Shown here in pieces: positions 8,261 through 18,040 of a DNA stretch of 64,000 nucleotides. The DNA is from Planctomyces sp. SH-PL14 (lineage in GTDB: Bacteria > Planctomycetota > Planctomycetia > Planctomycetales > Planctomycetaceae), in NCBI RefSeq assembly GCF_001610835.1, contig NZ_CP011270.1, positions 682,001-746,000 of the forward strand, given 5' to 3'. The notes beneath the pieces were generated by a model. The model saw only the letters and a list, made by a program, of their open reading frames with translations. It was not told where the DNA came from and made no database searches. A program made the position numbers and the translations under genes. Each line of letters opens with the position of its first letter. The stretch's first letter is position 1.

Positions 8261-11200
8261 ATGCCGGTCGCTCGCATCGCGGTCATCCTGCCCGCCCTTC
8301 TGTGTTTGGCACTTTCCGAGACGTCCCGCGCGGAGGACAAATTCCTCCTGCGGACGTTCCGGAAGCAGCAGCTCTCCGACAAGTTCTTCTGCGAAGGGGC
8401 GTCCTTCGGCGACTTCAACAAAGACGGCAAGATGGACCTCGTCGCCGGTCCCTACTGGTACGAGGGCCCGACGTTCGAGACGCAGCGCGAGTACTACACC
8501 CCCAAGCCGTTCGACCCGCACGGCTACTCGGACAACTTCTTCGCCTTCACCCGCGACTTCAACGGCGACGGCTGGACCGACATCCTGATCTACGGCTTCC
8601 CCGGCAAGGACGCGAGCTGGTTCGAGAACCCCCAGGGGAAGGAAGGTCACTGGACGCGGCATGTCGTCGTCCCGGTCGTCGACAATGAGTCGCCGACGTT
8701 CCTCGACATCACCGGCGACGGACAGCCGGAGGTAATCTGCTCGACGGGCGGGTTCTTCGGCTACGCGGCATACGATCCCAAGGAGCCGGCGAAGCCGTGG
8801 CCGTTCCATGTCATTTCGGACAAGTCGGCCGGCGGGATGTTCACGCACGGCATCGGCGTGGGAGACGTCAACGGCGACGGCCGGCTCGACATCCTCGAAA
8901 AGAACGGCTGGTGGGAGCAGCCCGCCTCGCTGGCGAACGATCCGCTCTGGAAGAAGCACCCCTTCAATTTCAGCCAGGGGGGCTCGCACATGTTCGCGTA
9001 CGACGTCAACGGCGATGGCCGCAATGACGTCATCACCGCCCTCCAGGCCCACGGCTACGGTCTCGTGTGGTGGGAGCAGGGGGGCGACAAGGCCGAGCCG
9101 ACCTTCCAGCAGCACGTCATCGTCGGCACGAAGGCGAATGAGAATCCGTACGGCGTCGTCTTCTCCCAGCCGCATGCGGTCGACCTCGTCGACATGAACG
9201 GCGACGGGCTCATGGACATCGTCTCCGGCAAGCGATGGTGGGCCCACGGTCCCAAGGGGGACGCTGAGCCGAACGCCGCCGCCGTCCTCTACTGGTTCGA
9301 GCTGTCGCGCGGCAAGGACGGCGAAGTCGACTGGGTCCCGCACCTGATCGACGACGACTCAGGGATCGGAACGCAGGTCGTTGCCGGCGATTTTTCGGGG
9401 GACGGCCAGCCGGATGTCGTCGTCGGGAACAAGAAGGGGATCTTCGCCCACACGCAGATCGTCAAAGAGGTCTCGAAGCAGGAGTTCGAAGACGCTCGAC
9501 CGCGGAAACGGCCGGAAATGGCGAGCGGCCTCAGCCCGGAGGAAGCGGCCCGGGCGATGACCGTTCCTCCCGGCTTCTCGGTCAAGCTCTTCGCCGGCGA
9601 GCCGGACGTCCAGCAGCCGATCGCCATGGCGTTCGACGACCGCGGCCGGCTGTGGGTGGCCGAAGCCTACACCTACCCGATCCGGGCTCCCGAGGGCGAA
9701 GGGAAGGACCGGATCCTGATCTTTGAAGATACCGACGGCGACGGGAAGCACGACAAGCGGACCGTCTTCAAAGAGGGGCTCAACCTCGTCAGCGGAATCG
9801 AACTCGGCTTCGGCGGAGTGTGGGTGGGTGCCTCCCCGTACCTTCTGTTCATCCCCGATGCCGACGGCGACGACAAGCCGGACGGCGAGCCGCAGATCCT
9901 CCTCGACGGCTGGGGCTATCAAGACACACATGAGACGCTGAACGCCTTCATCTGGGGGCCGGACGGCTGGCTCTACGGCTGCCACGGGGTCTTCACGCAT
10001 TCGCGGGTCGGCAAGCCAGGGACGCCGGACGACAAGCGGACTCCGATCAACGCCGGGATCTGGCGGTATCACCCGACGCGGCACGTCTTCGAAGTCTTCG
10101 CCGAGGGGACGAGCAATCCCTGGGGGGTCGACTTCAATGACAAGGGGGAAGCGTTCTGCACCGCCTGCGTCATCCCGCACCTCTACCACATCATCCCCGG
10201 CGCGCGGTACCAGCGGCAGGCGGGGCAGCACTTCAACCTCTACACCTACGACGACATCAAGACGATCGCCAAGCACCGCCACTGGACGGGGAACCAGTGG
10301 AACAACGAGGACCGCCTGAAGTCGGACGGGATCGGCGGCGGACACGCCCACGCCGGGGCAATGATCTACCAGGGGGGAGCGTGGCCGGAGAAGTACCGCA
10401 ACCAGCTCTTCATGAACAACATCCATGGAGCCCGGCTGAACCTCGACCTCCTGGCAGCCAAGGGTTCCGGCTATGAAGGGGACGGCGCTCCGGACTTCCT
10501 GTTCGCCAATGACATCTGGTCGCAGTTCATCTATCTCACCTACGGCCCGGACGGCCAGGTGACGATCATCGACTGGTACGACAAGAACCAGTGCCACCAC
10601 GGCAACTCCCCCGGCCACGACCGGACGAACGGCCGGATCTTCAAGGTCGTTTACGGCCAGACGAAGCCGGTCCAGGTGAATCTCAAGGCTCTCGGAAACG
10701 AGGAGCTGCTGAAGCTCCAGACTCACGAAAACCAGTGGTACGTCCGCCACGCGCGTCGGATCCTCCAGGAACGGGCCGCAACGGGCCGCCTCGATGAGGC
10801 ATTCCTCACCAGGATCCGTGCGGAGGTTTCGGCAGCGAAGACCCCGACGCACGCCCTGCACTTCCTGTGGACCCTGTATGACGTCGGTGGCCTGCGCTCG
10901 GACGACGTGAAAGCGTTTCTCCAGAATGCGGATCCCGAAGTCCGCGGATGGACGCTGCGGCTGGCCATGAGCGCTCCGGAAACCACGCCCGCCGACGACA
11001 TTCTCCTGCCTCTGCTCAAGAAGGAGACCGACCTGCGGATCAAGCGCCAGGCCCTTTCCGGGCTTCTGCGATCGGCTCCCGCAAGCCGGTGGGCCGCACT
11101 CGAGACGCTGCTGAGTCAGAAGGAGGGAACGGACGACCACAACCTGCCGCTCCTCCTGTGGTACGCCGTGGAGCCGTGTGTATCCCTCGATCCGGCGCGA

Positions 11201-12859
11201 GCCATGCGGATCGCCACGACGACCCCGTTCACCACCGTCGCCCGATACATCGTGCGGCGGGCCGCTTCGGAAGACCGCTCTTACGACGCTCTGTTCACGG
11301 CGATCGCCCAGACGCCGGCCGGACAGTGGCCATGGATGCTGGAAGAGGTCGTGACCGCTCTCAAGGGGCGCGGGAGAGTCGCGATGCCGAAGTCGTGGGA
11401 GAAGACCTACGACGCCCTCTCGGCCTCGTCCGACCCCAAGACCTTCCAGTACCGCGACTTCATCGCCGTGAAGTTCGGCGACCGCCGCGTCTTCGAGAGC
11501 CTGCGGGCGACGCTCGCCGATCGGGCCCAGGAACTCCCCCGCCGCAAACTGGCCCTCGACTCGCTCGTGGCGGGTGAGGACGCCGAGCTTCCCGCGGTCC
11601 TCTACGGCCTCCTCGACGACCCGGCGGTCCGCTCGCTGGCGATCAACGCCCTCCCGGCCTTCGATACCCCCCGCACGCCACAGACTCTGATCGAGGCGTA
11701 CGCCAAGCTCCCCGCCGCCGACCAGCAGGCCGCAATCGCGGTCCTGAGCGCCCGTCCCGCGTGGGTCCTGGAACTCCTCTCGGCGATCGAGAAGAAGACG
11801 ATTCCCCGCAATGACCTGACCGCATTCACGGTCCGGCAGATCGCCCGGCTCAACAACGAACAGGTGACGAAGCGGCTCAACGAGGTCTGGGGGACGCTCC
11901 GCGACACTCCGGCCGACAAGGCGGAGGATCTCAAGCGGTACAAGGTGCTGCTCAAGCCGGACTCGCTGACCAAGGCCAACCTGAGCCATGGCCGCGAGCT
12001 GTTCAACAAGACCTGCGCGGCCTGCCACACCCTCTTCGGCAGCGGCAAGCAGATCGGCCCGGACATCACCGGCTCGAACCGCGCGAATCTCGATTACCTC
12101 CTCGAAAACCTGCTCGATCCGAGCGCCGTCGTCGGCCGCGACTACCAGATGACGCTCTTCGTCATGCAGGATGGCCGCGTCCTGAACGGGATTGTGAAGC
12201 AGGAGCAAGGGGAGACGGTCCTGATCCAGACCCCGACCGACCAGGTGACGCTCGCCAAGGCGGACATCGAGGAGCGGCAGCTGTCTCCCCTCTCGCTGAT
12301 GCCCGAAGGGCAGCTCAAGCAGCTCTCGGAAGGGGACGTGCGGGACCTCGTGGCCTATGTCCAGGGACCGAGCCAGGTCCCGCTCCCCGGCGAAGGGCCG
12401 TATCTCGATCCGACGAGCGGCAAGGTGGCCAATGCCATCGAAGGGGAGTCCCTCAAGGTGATCTCCAAGACCGGCGGGAACGCGGGTCCGCAGAACATGA
12501 GCGGGTTCCCGCTGGGACGCTGGAGCGGCAAGTCGCACCTGTGGTGGACCGGTGCCCATCCCAAGGACAAGCTCGTCATCGGGTTCCCGGTCGAAGAGTC
12601 CGGGACGTACGAGGTCTTCGTCGTCCTGACGAAGGCGGTCGACTACGGCGAAGTCCAGTTCTCGCTGAACGGGAAGCCGGTCACCGGACCGATGGACAAC
12701 TTCAACGAGGGGGTCGTCAACACCCAGCCGATCTCGCTCGGGACGCACGCCCTGACGCCCGGCGAGCAGCAGCTCAACGTGGAGATCACGGGGGCGAATG
12801 CCAAGGCGGTCAAGGCCTACATGTTCGGCCTCGACTACGTCTGGCTGCGAAAGCAGTAG
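8261..12859 (+). CDS. FG-GAP / PVC-type membrane-bound dehydrogenase-like / CxxCH heme protein
   Basis: 1532 residues, one of the longest genes here. Order of parts: signal peptide (about 1-24); a 360-residue region with repeated calcium-binding FG-GAP/VCBS loops (DFNKDGKMD, DFNGDGWTD, DVNGDGRLD, DMNGDGLMD); a beta-propeller domain of the planctomycete membrane-bound dehydrogenase type starting MTVPPGFSVKLFAGEP (about 428); HEAT-like repeats; a PVC-type cytochrome c motif CAACH at about 1252-1256 with the family's downstream GPDITGSNR and LLDPSA; and a C-terminal jelly-roll-like segment that may bind carbohydrate. It is probably an extracytoplasmic redox enzyme acting on sugars or polyols. 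A sulfatase gene follows, which fits sulfated-polysaccharide use (inference). Confidence 0.93.
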   Translation: MPVARIAVILPALLCLALSETSRAEDKFLLRTFRKQQLSDKFFCEGASFGDFNKDGKMDLVAGPYWYEGPTFETQREYYTPKPFDPHGYSDNFFAFTRDFNGDGWTDILIYGFPGKDASWFENPQGKEGHWTRHVVVPVVDNESPTFLDITGDGQPEVICSTGGFFGYAAYDPKEPAKPWPFHVISDKSAGGMFTHGIGVGDVNGDGRLDILEKNGWWEQPASLANDPLWKKHPFNFSQGGSHMFAYDVNGDGRNDVITALQAHGYGLVWWEQGGDKAEPTFQQHVIVGTKANENPYGVVFSQPHAVDLVDMNGDGLMDIVSGKRWWAHGPKGDAEPNAAAVLYWFELSRGKDGEVDWVPHLIDDDSGIGTQVVAGDFSGDGQPDVVVGNKKGIFAHTQIVKEVSKQEFEDARPRKRPEMASGLSPEEAARAMTVPPGFSVKLFAGEPDVQQPIAMAFDDRGRLWVAEAYTYPIRAPEGEGKDRILIFEDTDGDGKHDKRTVFKEGLNLVSGIELGFGGVWVGASPYLLFIPDADGDDKPDGEPQILLDGWGYQDTHETLNAFIWGPDGWLYGCHGVFTHSRVGKPGTPDDKRTPINAGIWRYHPTRHVFEVFAEGTSNPWGVDFNDKGEAFCTACVIPHLYHIIPGARYQRQAGQHFNLYTYDDIKTIAKHRHWTGNQWNNEDRLKSDGIGGGHAHAGAMIYQGGAWPEKYRNQLFMNNIHGARLNLDLLAAKGSGYEGDGAPDFLFANDIWSQFIYLTYGPDGQVTIIDWYDKNQCHHGNSPGHDRTNGRIFKVVYGQTKPVQVNLKALGNEELLKLQTHENQWYVRHARRILQERAATGRLDEAFLTRIRAEVSAAKTPTHALHFLWTLYDVGGLRSDDVKAFLQNADPEVRGWTLRLAMSAPETTPADDILLPLLKKETDLRIKRQALSGLLRSAPASRWAALETLLSQKEGTDDHNLPLLLWYAVEPCVSLDPARAMRIATTTPFTTVARYIVRRAASEDRSYDALFTAIAQTPAGQWPWMLEEVVTALKGRGRVAMPKSWEKTYDALSASSDPKTFQYRDFIAVKFGDRRVFESLRATLADRAQELPRRKLALDSLVAGEDAELPAVLYGLLDDPAVRSLAINALPAFDTPRTPQTLIEAYAKLPAADQQAAIAVLSARPAWVLELLSAIEKKTIPRNDLTAFTVRQIARLNNEQVTKRLNEVWGTLRDTPADKAEDLKRYKVLLKPDSLTKANLSHGRELFNKTCAACHTLFGSGKQIGPDITGSNRANLDYLLENLLDPSAVVGRDYQMTLFVMQDGRVLNGIVKQEQGETVLIQTPTDQVTLAKADIEERQLSPLSLMPEGQLKQLSEGDVRDLVAYVQGPSQVPLPGEGPYLDPTSGKVANAIEGESLKVISKTGGNAGPQNMSGFPLGRWSGKSHLWWTGAHPKDKLVIGFPVEESGTYEVFVVLTKAVDYGEVQFSLNGKPVTGPMDNFNEGVVNTQPISLGTHALTPGEQQLNVEITGANAKAVKAYMFGLDYVWLRKQ

Positions 12860-12976
12860 CCCTCCCGCTCCGCGAGAGGAGCCCGCGGTCGGCGATGTCA
12901 GCGGGAGGCCACCGCCGACTCGTGCAGAACGGGATCCGTGGCACTCATCCCCTCCCTCTATTCCGCAAAGAGCCGA

Positions 12977-14407
12977 ATGACCCGCCTCCTCTGCAGCGTG
13001 TTCGTGCTGGCATTCGTCGCTTCGGCGCACTCCGCCGAGCGGCCGAACGTCATCATCATCCTCGCGGACGACCTGGGGTATGCGGACATCGGCCCGTTCG
13101 GCTCGACGAAGGCCAGGACGCCGCATCTCGACCGGATGGCTCGCGAGGGGATGCGGCTGACGAGCCACTACGCCGCCCCGGTCTGCAGCCCCTGCCGGGC
13201 GGCGCTGATGACCGGCTGCTATCCCAAGCGGTCCCTCCCGATCCCCCACGTCCTCTTCCCGGTCTCCGAGGTCGGTCTGCACCCAGACGAGGTGACGATC
13301 GCGGAAGTGATGAAGGGGGCGGACTACGCGACCGCCTGCATTGGCAAATGGCATCTGGGGGATCAGCCGGAGTTCCTCCCGACGCGGCAGGGCTTCGACA
13401 GCTACTTCGGCCTCCCGTACTCGAACGACATGGGGACGGCAGCCGACGGCTCCAAGAGCAACCCGGGCCAGCCGATCCCGATGCCGAAAAGGCCCGCGGC
13501 CAATCGCGCCGCGCAGCCGATGAATGACGAGTACGGTCTGCGGGGGAACGCCCAGCCCCCGCTGCCGCTCCTCGAGAACGAGAAGGTCATCGAGCGGGTC
13601 CGGATCGCCGAGCAGGCAACGCTTACAAAGCGGTATTCCGAGAAGGCCCGGGCCTTCATCCGCGAGCACCGCGGCGATCCGTTCTTCCTCTACCTCCCCC
13701 ACACCGCCGTCCACTTCCCGCACTACCCCGCCGAAGGGGCGCGGGGCCGGTCCGGAAACGGCCTCCTCAACGACTGGATCGAGGAACTCGACGACACCGT
13801 GGGGGAACTCTTCGCGGAACTGCGGGAGCAGAGTCTTGAGGAGAAGACGATCGTCTTCTTCACCTCGGACAACGGCGGGTCGATCCCGCACGGATCGATC
13901 AACACACCGCTCCGGGGAACGAAGGGCCAGACGTTCGAAGGGGGAATCCGCACGCCGATGATCGCCTGGGGACCGGGGCGGATCCCGGCGGGGACCTCCT
14001 CGGATGAGGTCACGGCAATGATGGATCTTCTTCCGACCGTGGCGTCGCTGACCGGCGCTCAGCCTCCGACCGACCGGACGCTCGACGGCCGGGACATCAG
14101 CCCCATCCTCCTGGGACGCGAGGGAGCCCGTTCGCCGCACGAGACGTTCTACTACTTCCGCGGGCTCGCCCTGGAGGCAGTCCGGTCCGGCCCCTGGAAG
14201 CTGCATCTCAAGTCCGGCGAGCTCTATCACCTCGGCCAGGACATCGGCGAAAGGGAGAACGTGGCCGCCAGCCATCCCGACGAAACGGCCCGCCTGCGGA
14301 CGCTCGCCGCCCGGATGGAAGGGGACCTCGGACTCGACGGCCGCGGGCCGGGATGCCGCGCGCTCGGGCGACACCCGAACCCGCAGCCGCTTATTCCCGC
14401 GGACTGA
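12977..14407 (+). CDS. secreted sulfatase (formylglycine type)
   Basis: 476 residues from an ATG at 12977, giving a clean signal peptide ending near SAHSA (about 20). Metal-binding DDLGYADIG is at 31-39 and the sulfatase signature CSPCRAALMTG begins at C70, the residue converted to formylglycine. IGKWHLG, SDNGG and PLRGTKG are further family motifs. It should hydrolyse sulfate esters of polysaccharides or related compounds outside the cytoplasm. It starts 117 bp after the heme protein gene and may be expressed with it. The specific substrate cannot be told. Confidence 0.95.
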   Translation: MTRLLCSVFVLAFVASAHSAERPNVIIILADDLGYADIGPFGSTKARTPHLDRMAREGMRLTSHYAAPVCSPCRAALMTGCYPKRSLPIPHVLFPVSEVGLHPDEVTIAEVMKGADYATACIGKWHLGDQPEFLPTRQGFDSYFGLPYSNDMGTAADGSKSNPGQPIPMPKRPAANRAAQPMNDEYGLRGNAQPPLPLLENEKVIERVRIAEQATLTKRYSEKARAFIREHRGDPFFLYLPHTAVHFPHYPAEGARGRSGNGLLNDWIEELDDTVGELFAELREQSLEEKTIVFFTSDNGGSIPHGSINTPLRGTKGQTFEGGIRTPMIAWGPGRIPAGTSSDEVTAMMDLLPTVASLTGAQPPTDRTLDGRDISPILLGREGARSPHETFYYFRGLALEAVRSGPWKLHLKSGELYHLGQDIGERENVAASHPDETARLRTLAARMEGDLGLDGRGPGCRALGRHPNPQPLIPAD

Positions 14408-14425
14408 GCTCGCTTCCGCCGGGGT

Positions 14426-14854
14426 TCATGACCGCCACCAGATCCACAGCGGCTGCGCCGCGCTTCCGATCGTGTAGTCCCCGCGGCCGATCCGGATGTC
14501 GTCGAGCGCTGCGAGGAGCCGAGTCATTCCGTCGCTCCCCAGGGACAGCTCGATCTCCGAGTCCTCCTCTTCGATCGACCAGTCCGCCGCGTTACCCGTG
14601 TGCGTCACCCGCAGGCGGTCGAAGGCGATGACCTGAGCCGAACAGTCTGGCACGGACAGCTCCCGCTCGGCCGGTTCGCTGAGAGGGACGGATCGGGACG
14701 GGACCCGTTCCGGATGCAGCGCCCGCAGGATGTCGCCAAACACCCGGCAGCCGGTTGCCGTTCCGGTGAAGTGCCATCCCGCGTAACTGCGTGGCGGATC
14801 GACATACCGCCAGAGAAAGATCCGGTCGGACGGACGAAGCTGCGGCCAATACAT
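14426..14854 (-). CDS. hypothetical protein
   Basis: 142 residues with a GGAGG Shine-Dalgarno 6 nt upstream of the ATG. The sequence ends GRGDYTIG...LWIWWRS, a pattern I associate with small acidic planctomycete proteins of unknown role; it has no signal peptide or membrane helix. It converges with the sulfatase gene (18 bp between stops). No function is proposed. Confidence 0.7.
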   Translation of the reverse strand: MYWPQLRPSDRIFLWRYVDPPRSYAGWHFTGTATGCRVFGDILRALHPERVPSRSVPLSEPAERELSVPDCSAQVIAFDRLRVTHTGNAADWSIEEEDSEIELSLGSDGMTRLLAALDDIRIGRGDYTIGSAAQPLWIWWRS

Positions 14855-15024
14855 ATCGCCCTCCGGATCTCGGGGTCGAACGACGCGGGACCGTCGAGCC
14901 CTCGGGAATTCTGACGGGTGGCGGCAGGAAATGCCGCCTCGGTCCTCTGGTGGAGGCCGGAAGTTGGGACCGGCCGCGGCTCTCGCCTATCGTGGCCGAT
15001 CTCCGGATCAGGAGGCCCCCGGCC

Positions 15025-15468
15025 ATGCATCTGCCCGCGACCCTGCTGTTGCTGTCTCTTCTTCCGATGGGATGCGCTGAGTTGTCCGGGCTGTCGCGCG
15101 ACCGGCGCCCCAATGAACAAACCGACCGGCTGATGTGTCAGGAACTGATGAGTCTGCTTGCCGTCGGCGAGAAGATCGAGGTCCAGGCGGGCCGCGGCCC
15201 GGAGGCACTGCACGTCACCGGACGCATCCGGGACTGGAATGCCGAGGAGCGACACGTCGTTCTCGAAAACTGCGTCGTTCACGCGAAGGGGACGGCCCGC
15301 AACCACGCCGGTCTCGGGCAAAAGTATTCGATGACGCAGCGGATCCTGGTCGACGAAACGAGCGGCGAGTCCACGATCGTCGTGGATGTCACCATCCCCA
15401 TCAGGGACATGCACCATATCGGGCCCCTGGGTGGGGCGGGCGTCGCGCCACCGATCTTCGACCGCTGA
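15025..15468 (+). CDS. small secreted protein, possible lipoprotein
   Basis: 147 residues. The ATG at 15025 has AGGAGG upstream at 9 nt spacing and starts a signal sequence MHLPATLLLLSLLPMGC; the Cys is lipobox-like but Pro at -3 is atypical, so lipidation is uncertain. The mature part looks like mixed alpha/beta with no known motif. The frame stays open upstream to 14791, but that part has no conserved features. Confidence 0.7.
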   Translation: MHLPATLLLLSLLPMGCAELSGLSRDRRPNEQTDRLMCQELMSLLAVGEKIEVQAGRGPEALHVTGRIRDWNAEERHVVLENCVVHAKGTARNHAGLGQKYSMTQRILVDETSGESTIVVDVTIPIRDMHHIGPLGGAGVAPPIFDR

Positions 15469-15603
15469 GCCTCGACAGGCCGGTTTCGCTCCCGCTTCGG
15501 TCGCGGACCGCCGCGGCAGCATGGCAAGATGTGCGCGTTCGGCGCCCCTTCTCCCGTCGCGACTTCTCGTCCCGGATCCCCCCTCCCCTGGAGACTCCGC
15601 ACC

Positions 15604-15975
15604 ATGCCCCCCCGTCCCACGACTCAGCTGCGGAAGATCTGCCTTGCCCTGCCGGAAGCGGAGGAGGTCGAGGCCTGGGGAGAGCCGACCTTCCGCATCC
15701 GGAACAAGATCTTCGCCATGCAGGCCTCGGCGGGGAACCATCACGGCGCGGGGCGGACGGCGGTGTGGCTCAAGGCCCCGCCGGGGATGCAGGAGCTGAT
15801 GATCCGGGCCGATCCGGAACGCTATTTCTCGCCCCCTTACGTCGGTCCCAAGGGGTGGCTCGGGATTCAGCTCGACCAGGATGCCGACTGGGACGAAGTC
15901 GCCCGGTTCGTGCGGGACGCCTACCGGCTGATCGCTCCCAAGCGGCTGGCAAAGCAGCTCGACGCGGAAGGCTGA
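15604..15975 (+). CDS. MmcQ/YjbR family protein
   Basis: 123 residues. The order of motifs LPEAEEVEAWGEPTFRIRNKIFAM, then WLKAPPGMQEL, then PYVGPKGWLGIQLD is that of the MmcQ/YjbR (DUF419) fold, a small CyaY-like domain reported as DNA-binding in some members. The physiological role is unclear. The start ATG at 15604 lies at the beginning of the conserved region. Confidence 0.88.
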   Translation: MPPRPTTQLRKICLALPEAEEVEAWGEPTFRIRNKIFAMQASAGNHHGAGRTAVWLKAPPGMQELMIRADPERYFSPPYVGPKGWLGIQLDQDADWDEVARFVRDAYRLIAPKRLAKQLDAEG

Positions 15976-15995
15976 GCGGTCGATCGTGAGCCGCG

Positions 15996-16718
15996 TCAGG
16001 GACGGGACGGGATGACCTGCTCGCTCTTGGGCGACTGAGTCGCAGAAGGCTGCCCGATGGGGACGTCCGTCCGCGACTGCTCCAGTTCCTCGATCAGGAT
16101 CTCCCGCCGGAGGGCCACCTGCTGGTCGTACTCCGAGAGGACGTCGAGCGCCTTATCGCGGCTCGTCACGAGTCCGATGATCAGGTACTGCGTGATCGCC
16201 AGGAAGTAGCACGCCCAGCCGACCGGACCACCGAAGAAGACCGCCAGGATCGCGAGCATCGGCGAGGCTCGGTTGAGGTGCTGGCACAGGACCCCTTTGA
16301 GGAAGGGGCCGATCTGCGTCCGGATGTTCTGCCAGAGGGGCTGCCGCCGGTCGTACTTCAGCGGCCGCGGCCCCGGGTGGATGATCGAGAAGAGCTGCTG
16401 ATCGGGCATCGCCTCGATCACCCCCATCGCCAGGAGCACCCGGCCGGCGGTGATCCAGGACTTGGAGAGGTCGTGCTCGAAATGGACCGCCAGGATGCCG
16501 GCCAGCCAGGTCTCGAAGTTGCGGGTCGCCGCGAAGAGGAGCAGCGAGGCCCGGAACCACTGCTCAATGTCTTTTTCGAACTCGCGGTCCCACGCCTGCT
16601 GGTTCGCTACCTTCCTTCGCATGGCCCGGAAGGCGGGAATCGCGACAAAACCGAGCAAGAGCCGCGTGCACGGGCGGATGATGGGGCCGAGCAGGAAATC
16701 CAGAAGGAGGGACCGCAC
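15996..16718 (-). CDS. membrane protein of unknown function
   Basis: 240 residues. N-terminal hydrophobic helix (LLLDFLLGPIIRPCTRLLLGFVAIP), a soluble middle with an SLLLFAATRNFETWLAGILAV segment, two hydrophobic helices near 155-185 and a charged C-terminal tail predicted helical (SEYDQQVALRREILIEELEQ). No catalytic motif. Convergent with the MmcQ-like gene (20 bp). Confidence 0.72.
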   Translation of the reverse strand: MRSLLLDFLLGPIIRPCTRLLLGFVAIPAFRAMRRKVANQQAWDREFEKDIEQWFRASLLLFAATRNFETWLAGILAVHFEHDLSKSWITAGRVLLAMGVIEAMPDQQLFSIIHPGPRPLKYDRRQPLWQNIRTQIGPFLKGVLCQHLNRASPMLAILAVFFGGPVGWACYFLAITQYLIIGLVTSRDKALDVLSEYDQQVALRREILIEELEQSRTDVPIGQPSATQSPKSEQVIPSRP

Positions 16719-17169
16719 GGGGACTCTTCAGATCGCGGAAAGGCCTTCGGTCGCGGGTTGGGGATACCTGCCGCGGCGCGCGGCAAGCCCTCGGCGGAAA
16801 CGATGGCAGGGGCGGGATGGATCATGCGAACTTTGACGGAGATGGTCAACGCGGGGTTCCCCCCGCCTCGAGTCCGATCGCCGTAAGACCATTTCCCGCT
16901 TGCGACTCCGTCGACCATTGTCTCCTCGATGTTCAGGGAGGGAGTCTCCTTCGGAGTCGATCGTCAAACTTTTCGGGTCGTAGCGGTTTTCCGCACGGTA
17001 GGGGAATCTCCACAATCCCGGGGAGCGGACTGTTTCCGCAGGTCGCCGGAGAGAGGTCGTTCCGTCTCCTCCCGCGGAAATGGTGTAGAGGTGAGGAGTC
17101 GCCTCTCATGACCGCCGTCTCCTGTTCCGTCTCCGGACGGTTGTCGCGGAATGCCTTCAGGATCGATTG
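16719..17169. other. intergenic stretch, divergent promoters expected
   Basis: 451 bp between a leftward membrane-protein gene and the rightward ABC operon. I saw no complete repeat copy, no RNA gene and no strong -35/-10 pair. It is GC-rich like its neighbours. Confidence 0.45.
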
Positions 17170-17943
17170 ATGATTCAGGTCGAGAATCTGAGCAAGGAGT
17201 TTTTCGATCTCGTCCGTGGATCGGTCCATGCGCTCGATGACGTGACGTTCAAGGTCGGGCCGAAGGAGATCTTCGGACTGCTGGGGCCGAACGGCGCGGG
17301 AAAGACCACCTGCCTGCGGGTCCTCAGCACCGTGCTCCTTCCGACGAGCGGCCGGGCCACGATCGCCGGCTATGACGTGGCGACGCAGCCGGAGCTGGTG
17401 CGGGCCAACATCGGGTTCATGTCCGGGAACACCGGGATCTACGACCGGATGACCGCCTACGAATTCGTGAAGTACTACGGCGAACTGTGCGGCGTCCCCG
17501 ATGAGCTGCTGAGGAGCCGCATGGAAGACCTGTTCTCCACACTCCGGATGAACGACTTCCGGGACGTCCTGGGGTCGAAGATGTCGACCGGGATGAAGCA
17601 GAAAGTTTCGATCGCCCGCACGCTGATCCACGACCCGCCGGTCCTGATCTTCGACGAGCCGACCTCCGGCCTCGACGTCCTCGTGGCCCGGACCGTCCTC
17701 GATACCGTCGATTCGCTCCGGGAGAAGGGAAAGTGCATCATCTTCTCGACGCACATCATGCGGGAAGTGGAAAAGCTCTGCGACCGGGTGGCCATCATCT
17801 ACAAGGGGCGGATCCTGGCGATGGGGACGCTGCCGGAGCTCATGGAGCGGTACGGGCGGCGGGACATCGAAGAGGTGTTCTTCGGGCTGATCGACGAATA
17901 TGACAAGGCCCTCGCCGAACAGGCCGCGGCGCACGCCAGCTGA
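17170..17943 (+). CDS. ABC transporter ATP-binding protein, NatA-like
   Basis: 257 residues. Walker A GPNGAGKT (39-46), signature STGMKQK (139-145), Walker B VLIFDEP (157-163, with D162/E163) and the switch His in STHIMREVE are all present. The usual Q-loop Gln is not evident: the segment reads [16 protein letters not shown]. This pattern is typical of NatA-like sodium exporter ATPases. It starts at ATG 17170 (a TTG lies directly before it) with CAGGA 9 nt upstream. The next gene, 97 bp away, encodes its permease. Confidence 0.93.
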   Translation: MIQVENLSKEFFDLVRGSVHALDDVTFKVGPKEIFGLLGPNGAGKTTCLRVLSTVLLPTSGRATIAGYDVATQPELVRANIGFMSGNTGIYDRMTAYEFVKYYGELCGVPDELLRSRMEDLFSTLRMNDFRDVLGSKMSTGMKQKVSIARTLIHDPPVLIFDEPTSGLDVLVARTVLDTVDSLREKGKCIIFSTHIMREVEKLCDRVAIIYKGRILAMGTLPELMERYGRRDIEEVFFGLIDEYDKALAEQAAAHAS

Positions 17944-18040
17944 GCGGGCGACGGCCCGTGGCCGGGGGCCGACGAGGCATCGACATAAGACGCGGGACCG
18001 GGGAACGGACGGCGGACCAGCCGCAGGGAAGAATACGGGA

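Noticed and set aside
9359-14374. 1671-codon open frame antisense to the heme protein and sulfatase genes
   Set aside because: A by-product of high GC codon bias; it spans two well-supported genes on the other strand and has no known motif or signal peptide.
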